Part shown: piece after piece, positions 15,901 to 17,208 of the stretch | Numbering within the stretch: the stretch's first letter is position 1 | Layout: each line of letters starts with the position of its first letter | DNA from: CAKVLS01 sp045651685 | GTDB taxonomy: Bacteria > Bacillota > Clostridia > Christensenellales > UBA1242 | Assembly: GCA_045651685.1 (NCBI GenBank) | Contig: JAZRSV010000013.1 | Coordinates: forward strand, 1-17,208 | Direction of reading: 5' to 3' | Length of the DNA stretch: 17,208 bases | Position numbers and translations under genes: made by a program | The notes under the pieces: model-generated | Database searches by the model: none | What the model was told of the DNA's origin: nothing | The model's input: the letters and a program-made list of their open reading frames with translations, nothing else

Positions 15901-17046
15901 GTTTGTTTGATCATTGGTATACAATGACAATTCGTGTTCGCCTGTTCGAGTCACATTGTTTATTTCAAAGTCTCTTGCGTATATGTCGCATATTAGGTCT
16001 AGATTTTTGAAATAATTAAACTGACCTTCAAAACCTGTTAACTCTATGCCAAAACGCAACTTGTAATCTAGGTTGTATCTTATAGCATTGATTCTAAACA
16101 AGAAGCATTGATATTGTCTATCTGGAGAAGGCATCATGGTGCTTACTGTTGCATATGCAGTGACTGGAGATGTGTTAGTAAACTTTGGCAATGTTATGTG
16201 TATATCTTGTTCGGTCTTTACACCCAAGATAACATTAACATAGTTTAGAGAATCCACATTTTTTACTAATGTTATTGGAGTTAAAATAATATTTGCATCC
16301 AACACATCAGCTACTGTAGAACCTTTCCACAAAACGATGTCTTCTGGCAAGATCTCATCTACCAAGCTAACTGTTAGGTATGTAGGAGCTACATGCTCTT
16401 CTATGTTGCCCATATGGTCTACAAGTCTTGCACAAACTTGTACTTGGTCTAGTGCTGTAGATCCGTCCATAACAGTCACCACACCGGTATTAGCATCAAC
16501 CATAACTGCTTCGGTTTCGGTTGTTAAACTATATTTGATAAATTTTTGGTTGCTATCTTCTGGCATAATTTTGATGCCTGTATCAGGATTGATAGTTGCA
16601 GTAGCACCATTCTTTCTTAACACAGCCAAAGAGTAATCATTCTTAAACTCTATGCTTGTTGCCTTTTTGATAACATTGATTGTTAGGTTTGCAGTCTTGC
16701 CACCCTCGCTGGTAAGAACTGTCATTGTTGTTGTGCCAGGGGCAATTGCTGATATTGTCTTTTTTACACCATTTTCTGTAACTGTGTTGATAGGATTGAT
16801 AGAAATATACTCTGGGTTAGAAAAACTAAATGTAGGGACATAGTTAAAGTCTTTTGGTGCACCTGCCATAGTTATTGTTAACTCTTCGGCAGCGCCATCT
16901 ACATACAAAGTTATACTACCATCGTTTGCTCTAGCTTGTTGTGTAGTTATCGAAACGGTCAGGTTGGCGTACTTATCAGAGCAGCCAAACATAAGGCCCG
17001 AAAGCCCCACAAAAACTATCATCATAAATGTTAGTAACTTTTTCAT
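973..17046 (-). CDS. Giant modular lipoprotein (5,357 aa) with BIG2-type Ig-like domains and six GLUG-type beta-helix modules
   Basis: This is a secreted, membrane-anchored surface protein, probably an adhesin or binding protein by analogy with other BIG2/GLUG proteins. Residues 1-21 form a lipoprotein signal peptide (K-K, a long hydrophobic core, then L-M-F-G before Cys22). Order of parts: Ig-like domains about 28-972; helix module 973-1485; Ig-like block 1486-2357; helix module 2358-2768; mixed linker 2769-3010; helix modules 3011-3800, 3825-4430, 4444-4765 and 4793-5252; C-terminal beta domain 5253-5357. The helix modules carry dozens of G-G-[FIVL]-[VIA]-G turns. There is no LPxTG motif, C-terminal membrane helix, S-layer domain or recognised enzyme domain, so the N-terminal lipid would be the anchor. 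The ATG at 17046 is chosen over the upstream TTG at 17136 because it has AAGGAA 7 nt away and begins the signal peptide, while the TTG is the first base triplet of the -35 box. The frame is intact over 16 kb. Ligand and role are unknown. Confidence 0.93.
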   Translation of the reverse strand: MKKLLTFMMIVFVGLSGLMFGCSDKYANLTVSITTQQARANDGSITLYVDGAAEELTITMAGAPKDFNYVPTFSFSNPEYISINPINTVTENGVKKTISAIAPGTTTMTVLTSEGGKTANLTINVIKKATSIEFKNDYSLAVLRKNGATATINPDTGIKIMPEDSNQKFIKYSLTTETEAVMVDANTGVVTVMDGSTALDQVQVCARLVDHMGNIEEHVAPTYLTVSLVDEILPEDIVLWKGSTVADVLDANIILTPITLVKNVDSLNYVNVILGVKTEQDIHITLPKFTNTSPVTAYATVSTMMPSPDRQYQCFLFRINAIRYNLDYKLRFGIELTGFEGQFNYFKNLDLICDIYARDFEINNVTRTGEHELSLYTNDQTNGSAMKVAISNPREISAINGKFTISVYDGNVLMDNQTMIDRYFEFRANGSIKTYENVFDNDTTFYIKMVSGALTTADSGRFKLVIESTVPDDDTIRASTTVVLLIKQGIQSIDQITYTQNGKDITTGFGQASVVKLNIDAITYQDFNLIVTPADADLDTVFATSEDDGIVKVEKIGSIFRLTPISVGIANITIYSTTLDTTKFFRVNVYQPIEDFNVDFELASKAYAGLLEYQDDSVSNAVININKEITLSLTTEPMIAEFKDITYSVIKTTTEDDGVNPPTTTEEELELVDGVITDTKFALNPTTNKFSITTIDDTVVYTVIITLTNYDGDTIEKSFTVTTYKPIESMSIDVSKNSSIRTELYNPNSLGYFDLISPESYTSTDVPVNIFPADATFAGDLQYIVRVDGKVEASDILIKEGASVFRVNPDYEISSYPKRVNIVAQVSEFGKIISTSQEFIIKDPIGVESLIVDGVSNDLLYFKQGVDTEKVLKVSTLPNKGVFNSKVKWVQLAEDSNTILDFADSGDDRHFDNSNAIFSVVYSATENTLKIMPKNVGNARLLIIPEDKISDYKNNQYTYDWPGVVEIFVSVADGSEANPYHISSYQDLRDVELALDKFYVLTSDINVTDNWIPLAQSEGDPLTGGINGKYERLNKQYKITGLNYATAANSPYTNYGLIGANAGKLKNLIVSYNYVQTKFASARFGGITGLNLPNGTIENCKAELDNVTISFEYDIYFGGLVGYNQGHISNEAIGITTICKVNINCAESISSMFVGGLVGYTTYNTSFTGSLDSMVGAGGGVVVNYGTTGYDVLSNITVTKPDGFNIVETIPTGIGGAFGIIAGQVDVPTITIINSVSAQGNIVANGFRNVGGFAGHIENASVSNSFSITKVKAREYVGGFAGKIINSTIKYCSAENYNSDSLATRAFITAENYIGGFVGVGQGADISFSYVISYYESSTTYDIVCTGDAAVNAYVGGFAAHLLDSTIGYCASYINIIANNSYCVAAFVGNLESGNTLDNFYSRGFGSAGGNPLGARPAGLNSNDVIDMDATFYSTYGIATIDEADPLATPGIVKGNGEYVSADPLVDKFWGFDTSNNGLPHILREDGTILFANLPIIIEIKFNNNLEDYDPDDLDSIKDIQQDGYYYVNDSTIILFYNYIDDGSLAADQLIQVNTYNLNEFAQVTIDPLTHKTARLNILSSNKGVIRVNADGTIQVVGEGNATLTVYSQLNYLCLARVDIVVKLGINNFNLYEAINKSDSSKVVDDINAPVQVLVNGRQSLFSEIEYQRELLSQTLDLEAYNDVSIRYILSNAADTQYFIINSAWVYDSFNAYYYVDIAYNENPVIVGKEKTPANVKVTAVPYISITTGATSTRVLMNYLAKDFYVTVKNGATNIYFESNSVNIEMTQLQTLVFTVVIDTDTNDDSIKVSEKSLIDGVFAETDLLTISSTSDEAVYDPVTHELVAIKTKFTIAYPYNTGLSEEENLLKEDKKFKINFYSSLSAALPGRPSINKDLNLTIKPQSIVSVDIGLYSDYGDYLTKDGTDANIFNGVEALMSIEVYPYFSRFDRLEVTYSTASDYDLTLVQLAFDRNKVVSGEGGELVGVDKAFSTYINSESEYIPGYGIKLSKATGSDSLISTTDNIYSYSKLYYLSLLIGSEVPDLTQFTLNVKFYSGDEQVRPFDATYTITTLSQPTVKIALAEAGLKNNLPIGTTQELNVDINNFDGEVEWQVMIGTIEGTNFVEDEVLRGDEYYALRKSLLPTLIDGKFYLTVPAEATILLGKHIKLIATVTKTGGQEGKTSFTSSDNAMFLVTLYTVKSARVESVNNSILKLPIYTPYNLKIKIDVYSAGLDFQYNHPTLGLLTISNLVSRLENSISREQIWQYLNSVDNNYYTLQAGDIKYNAIFNFISYDSYFAVYGSEVDKVTAIKADFGIGYENGLPTMYKVAEDGTETGKTNKANYVIDFNLVFDYEADIKNPTPIKTAEEFYAMEEGGDYRLIADIELDEHTPIETQISSLDGNGYTIYITGFKSYASVENESGESSTQAADIGLFASTATNALLSNINVYYVESVDKEVVLDDVTGEIISETISLPAIINPLFVNASSVTSINFGGITAINNGIITNCNTSGNLVINLDSTILTAGYNGGLVGVNNGFITNSKVSNFEFTTSGNLGGFVGQNTNLISSCYVTSSKIINKSADVDLFYTGGFVCENTETGRIYKSYSQGIKKSDDTTIVYSGGGVQSSGTVGGFIYKNIGQIHDCYSNIALSASVMSAGFVFVNDTTGVVNNCYSISKIAENSRTDSPFTGIGRSGGVVVVYAGTITNCYYLTGDYYTFQNEPASRISLNDFSTTATFATYDIAIDADSVDQAEGHTWIVKLGKPVLVNNEIDTISHNNYIGKSKTYSDMYLFNYNSSTQRFEQANDGNAYLKLSRTAKSVYYEKEVEPSVFEKIFMYPETTRYKDPITNIEEIITYWYDIDDPDTTPYELVSNADGSYTLVSSLDNSDTKAAFVTAYTEASNTAGVEGSLSHMWQNDTTSYPTILVENDNLGKYSFMVIEKEGSYEYLEVTVVGASYVKGDKTISVDLTLDRFNNCDLEFSRNAANPYGTFVYKVVDNIQYYYSNENIGKKTNPYLIYDIASYNAYLKDSAAAGGIAATRNYYRFVSDIEFAFQTPATSTRTLWGYVEGNNMTLKNIVLTYESSANATDSFGLFGEIKNSIITDLNIQVGEIVSSAHTYVGGLAGRAYAAEDGSVSAAEYYKNYTIISHVNVTAVDENSVVLGRNIVGGLVGYATGNVRFEAVTSAVNVNSVFVVPTEAGIKFVLYERKTTAEFNALSATDKNTKVSLINPAESTAEAYNKAVNKGISYAGGLIGVLDGDEIGQFQELDYDYHVNDATIKGDVHVAGRVVGGMFGLVAGKNYVNDAVINLQNSNQAVRGDFIAGGFVGENRGVLTNITLDYQKTSNPQDYNIGVGNTNDTRNLEFFNNNTKTKTIGGIIGFNNNGELKNAVSHVDVRNINATVAGGAVGRMVAGTLENVVVSGSVRAKTIAGGMIGTVNTSSMLMYTNGFVYAAQYDVIPKKSGITYAQAILTTSIEHQLLPTFKNCIAANNWFISDAAFVIPQQNTYRITGGFVGVESLISNYPLDIYRYNSEGKGLNAAGTAETADGIPEENTAYLNLSSSLVSNNCFINCYYTHSVYGTANPNPNTVPSNGYMVPLYISTYDAPYINSDKNVSDKTPCKPINHLGGVSQTLATGQTINLSNNSSTSYGLFGMTHFDMLFNNKIEYSKVARTDSGDNILFTVTISDVAEMVELKNYLNNILLPFGYKTNVSLGVVDTKQTIMMVFTIPTELVSSDGTTIFNFTQTSKPEDPVEGKLTINYKYFMYKNFSSDIWDFGTNFYSTDLATADRYPTIKKYSRTYGWEDFTSEDPTTDENTGNEKPVFQGSGTLASPYLIQSNEDLSALSAIINNGLREAKYNRNTVYYKLTKDLDLSGKYWTPIGKYTKPFAANFDGDGHYIRYATINSSSCQETYVGIFGSVENGAGAIAISNLHTYGGYIEGVVAGGIIGQIGANVSVINCSNANMVKGYYRAGGVVAQFTSTCGNVTNVQDCSNYGDVSLDTSLYNPATPASSYNMYIGGVVGYATKVVRNTGIVNEGNISVIDSKTNYVSGTKVYLYVGGMFGFATTTNETATAKFVDRNNGDITVISSAHQMYVGGYIGYCSSTINYIDDSGANKSKAQIVNTGYIDVRNNNVNSDVADNNKYNITLATGSSVYAVGGVVGYESGSNTIVARASNNGDINFVSNYYTYAVGGVGGIVGLVSGGQKIAECYNVNDINTNIYSSVTVCGTGGILGFSQGTVTIDTDVISTYNQRNDIINCYNMGAISTDGQGYTFVGGILGVAAVVANNTFVFGYNVVTTPLQLNYTTASGNGNMYITNVYNIGTIKYGGINAYGRGSIVGYNAYIVYSGVYYLKGTADYAGYAYDGAEDGAGVTDILSISDGVHQKTSNNMKYYYNEDHTDYGIKFLEDTSVWNQLVNTWYPTLTNNYLYSNWADYTQEVESISKNCYGISTAEQLAYLSKMVNSGAISTQGLTFKLTANIDLSNKLFEPIGTYLRPFEGTFDGDGFTIKYLTINETTAGITSTGEKIGGLFGYTSGATITNVGLIAPTIQNVNYASGFVYNAVSTNITYCYTEIDNLDNTDINISALYKYGYISADKESAGIAVNLDNSTISRSYSNSHVYQVSSNGYIAGLALRMINHSSIFDSYMENSGAEANLYINSDGEIEKSRYDFIALFMDETCSYSRVYNYTKIKDYIGGSEIEGINTIYKSKVYNTQDVEFDVDSQEGNATPAVLESLGWDMIDVWSSEYTLNTSNNATLRRLGKNWINSECEDLVLTDANGKSIHDKEEGDSDADYIYYNISTPQELAWVAYNFNNGFINGIDSLTGLQIIFRLQNNISLKGKYWTPIGTLNNPFRAVFDFNGYSITDLTIDSKKVMYAGLFGYAQDAVIKNGYLLNTYIKVDATEQTYEESSALKSMYAGALVAKAHNTAITNLNLQANITGYSKYNIFMGTISGSLSYAGLGESDNIKVSNIKIVKPSAETKVPDEYRGIVGGVQRNEGIDEVSATPYQVNIGAFSLLGNTYVGGAVGYMKGAYTAQAPTKAILEYISNESNIVSYSNSNTSYTYGGGIVGYILENGLINLAENYGKVKTYTYGYDYTGGISGMVESSTITNVYNKEYVECSQYKSALSYVGGLFGYVRSGAEISYVVNEGTTFKNIDSTQIVTGGIAGYILKDADGSVSNVGYAVYKITDAFTIAYNGDAPAEIDSDDIGLVGLEATQFDYTTQLGQDTFNVIINKGDGWSMTGQLVSLNTEKIFEIGGSGFTLYAYDNNTGVLTETTIKEHTMGTMLVIEFNGSLDADSDTQLKINLGYATFVATGVVDGNYFVDHGAGPGKQNKAILIKMPGQNINISFTES
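976..1290 (-). other. C-terminal beta domain of the giant lipoprotein (residues 5253-5357)
   Basis: After the last helix module comes a domain of about 105 residues with alternating hydrophobic strands and no GLUG turns. It ends I-K-M-P-G-Q-N-I-N-I-S-F, which resembles the M-P-x-x-x-V-x-[IV] endings of Flg_new/InlB B-type repeats. It may cap the last helix or bind a ligand. No sorting signal follows. Confidence 0.5.
1291..2670 (-). other. Beta-helix module 6 (residues 4793-5252)
   Basis: It opens with Y-Y-N-I-S-T-P-Q-E-L-A-W and the block L-K-G-K-Y-W-T-P-I-G...P-F-R-A-V-F-D-F-N-G, nearly the same as in modules 4 and 5 except that the usual F-D-G-D-G has become F-D-F-N-G. GLUG-like turns follow (Y-A-G-L-F-G-Y, Y-V-G-G-A-V-G-Y, Y-V-G-G-L-F-G-Y). 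It closes near D-G-W-S-M-T-G-Q-L-V. Confidence 0.75.
2752..3717 (-). other. Beta-helix module 5 (residues 4444-4765)
   Basis: It opens with C-Y-G-I-S-T-A-E-Q-L-A-Y-L and L-S-N-K-L-F-E-P-I-G...P-F-E-G-T-F-D-G-D-G, then has I-G-G-L-F-G-Y. It is the shortest module and its middle has few GLUG turns. It closes with D-V-W-S-S-E...A-T-L-R-R-L, a variant of the end motif without the Pro. Confidence 0.7.
3757..5574 (-). other. Beta-helix module 4 (residues 3825-4430)
   Basis: It opens with G-S-G-T-L-A-S-P-Y-L-I-Q-S-N-E-D-L and L-S-G-K-Y-W-T-P-I-G...P-F-A-A-N-F-D-G-D-G. This is the most regular array in the protein: units of roughly 40 residues with N-x-G-[DNY]-I followed by Y-x-G-G-x-x-G-[YF], repeated about eight times. 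It closes with N-T-W-Y-P-T-L. Confidence 0.8.
5647..8016 (-). other. Beta-helix module 3 (residues 3011-3800), the longest
   Basis: It opens with N-P-Y-L-I-Y-D-I-A-S-Y and a strand ending W-G-Y-V-E-G-N-N. Typical turns are Y-V-G-G-L-A-G, I-V-G-G-L-V-G-Y, V-V-G-G-M-F-G and I-A-G-G-F-V-G. It contains long insertions between rungs and closes with D-R-Y-P-T-I. Confidence 0.75.
8017..8742 (-). other. Inter-module linker of the giant lipoprotein (residues 2769-3010)
   Basis: This is a beta-rich, Tyr-rich stretch without GLUG turns between modules 2 and 3. It includes a second cap-like segment, M-W-Q-N-D-T-T-S-Y-P-T-I-L, so it may hold the remnant of a lost helix module or an extra small domain. 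I recognise no family. Confidence 0.5.
8743..9975 (-). other. Beta-helix module 2 (residues 2358-2768)
   Basis: It opens with N-P-T-P-I-K-T-A-E-E-F and L-D-G-N-G-Y-T-I. Rungs repeat I-x-x-C-[YN] followed by G-G-[FLV]-[VI] turns (Y-N-G-G-L-V-G, L-G-G-F-V-G-Q, V-G-G-F-I-Y). It closes with H-T-W-I-V-K-L-G-K-P-V-L. Confidence 0.75.
9976..12591 (-). other. Second Ig-like block (residues 1486-2357)
   Basis: About 870 residues of beta-strand sequence separate helix modules 1 and 2. Its clearest domain is BIG2-type at about 1560-1625: S-S-N-K-G-V-I-R-V-N-A-D-G-T followed by G-E-G-N-A-T-L-T-V and A-R-V-D-I-V-V. Other parts are diverged and I cannot set firm boundaries. Confidence 0.65.
12592..14130 (-). 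other. Beta-helix module 1 (residues 973-1485)
   Basis: It opens with D-G-S-E-A-N-P-Y-H-I-S-S-Y-Q-D-L and the strand D-N-W-I-P-L, and shows G-L-I-G-A-N, F-G-G-I-T-G, Y-F-G-G-L-V-G-Y, V-G-G-F-A-G-H and Y-I-G-G-F-V-G turns. It closes with F-W-G-F-D-T-S-N-N-G-L-P-H-I-L. Confidence 0.8.
14131..16965 (-). other. N-terminal Ig-like block (residues 28-972)
   Basis: I count about six or seven Ig-like domains. The first (about 28-128) is BIG2-like and ends G-T-T-T-M-T-V...G-G-K-T-A-N-L-T-I-N-V. A second follows at about 130-230, and another near 510-585 contains D-D-G-I-V-K-V and V-G-I-A-N-I-T-I-Y-S. Linkers of the form Y-[QK]-P-I-E-[DS] recur at domain joints. These domains probably form a stalk lifting the helix modules away from the membrane. 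Confidence 0.7.
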
Positions 17047-17052
17047 AATTTT

Positions 17053-17058
17053 TTCCTT
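17053..17058 (-). promoter_or_regulatory. Ribosome binding site of the giant lipoprotein gene
   Basis: AAGGAA on the minus strand, 7 nt before the ATG at 17046. It sets the start at the signal peptide and rules out the longer reading from the TTG at 17136. Confidence 0.8.
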
Positions 17059-17107
17059 TTCTATCAACAAAAAGTGTACTTTGACAATATGCCAATTTAA
17101 CATTTTA

Positions 17108-17136
17108 ATTATATTTATTTTGTCACAAAGTGTCAA
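17108..17136 (-). promoter_or_regulatory. Perfect consensus sigma-A promoter of the giant lipoprotein gene
   Basis: On the minus strand TTGACA (17136-17131), exactly 17 bp, then TATAAT (17113-17108). Start near 17103-17101 gives a leader of about 55 nt. Upstream of the -35 box the DNA is almost pure A and T (17138-17180), which could act as an UP element. The TTG of the -35 box is the first codon of the longer open frame, so that longer start is not transcribed. Confidence 0.87.
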
Positions 17137-17137
17137 A
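17119..17137. promoter_or_regulatory. Operator-like inverted repeat over the -35 box and spacer
   Basis: TTTGTCAC (17119-17126) and GTGTCAAA (17130-17137) are inverted arms matching at 7 of 8 positions around a 3-bp centre. The element covers the whole -35 hexamer and the adjacent spacer, where a bound dimer would block RNA polymerase. No known regulator site was recognised. Confidence 0.4.
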
Positions 17138-17208
17138 TAAATTACTATTGTATTATAATATATTATATATATAAAAATCGTACAAAAAATCAGGCCAAAA
17201 AATATATA
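17138..17208. other. AT-rich upstream region at the right edge
   Basis: No gene is visible. It is almost entirely A and T and includes the 14-bp palindrome TATAATATATTATA (17154-17167). Near the edge, minus-strand GGCCTGA followed by six T could be the right half of a terminator for a gene beyond the window, but the other half is not visible. Confidence 0.4.

Noticed and set aside
1036..16843. Several plus-strand open frames of 60-137 codons opposite the giant gene
   Set aside because: They are shadows of a long repetitive coding sequence, show no recognisable domains, and run opposite an intact 16-kb frame.
17047..17136. A 30-residue N-terminal extension of the giant protein from the TTG at 17136
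   Set aside because: The TTG is part of the -35 box, the transcript would start downstream of it, and the signal peptide with its own ribosome binding site begins at 17046.
17170..17208. A terminator of an upstream gene at the right edge
   Set aside because: Only one possible arm (GGCCTGA plus six T on the minus strand) is visible, so no hairpin can be shown.

Overview
The window comes from an AT-rich bacterial chromosome, most likely a Bacillota (Firmicutes) member of the uncultured Clostridia type. The evidence is the rpoB N-terminus at the left edge, strong AAGGA-type ribosome binding sites, consensus sigma-A promoters, and a very large secreted lipoprotein of the kind found in gut Clostridia. 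The lineage is inferred from the style of the sequence and was not tested by any search.

Layout, left to right. Positions 1-179 (minus) hold the first 59 codons of rpoB, the RNA polymerase beta subunit, which runs off the left edge. Positions 180-590 are non-coding and hold the rpoB ribosome binding site, an AT-rich leader with two inverted repeats, and a promoter at 348-376. No rplL or rplJ lies upstream, which is unusual for rpoB. Positions 591-741 look like a complete, independent small-RNA gene on the minus strand: an exact TTGACA-17-TATAAT promoter, about 116 nt of structured RNA with a possible pseudoknot, and an intrinsic terminator. Positions 735-898 hold a doubtful 49-codon ORF on the plus strand whose 3' end runs into a 17-bp AT-rich tandem duplication. 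Positions 931-968 are a strong terminator.

Positions 973-17046 (minus) are one gene of 5,357 codons filling about 93% of the window. It encodes a giant lipoprotein: a signal peptide with Cys22, a block of Ig-like (BIG2-type) domains, a parallel beta-helix module with GLUG-like repeats, a second Ig-like block, and then five more beta-helix modules and a small C-terminal beta domain. Each helix module opens with an N-P-Y-x-I / D-L-type segment, and most end in a W...P-x-[LIV] segment that looks like a cap. Its own promoter is also an exact TTGACA-17-TATAAT match, with an inverted repeat over the -35 region that could be an operator. The gene is flanked by its promoter and its terminator, so it appears monocistronic. 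Surface adhesion or binding of polymers or cells is the likely role, by analogy with other BIG2/GLUG proteins; no catalytic domain was recognised.

All well-supported genes lie on the minus strand and each has its own transcription signals: giant lipoprotein, then the small RNA, then rpoB. No tRNA, rRNA, CRISPR array, insertion sequence or phage gene was recognised. The most novel candidates are the small RNA at 591-706 and the modular giant lipoprotein with its regulated-looking promoter.
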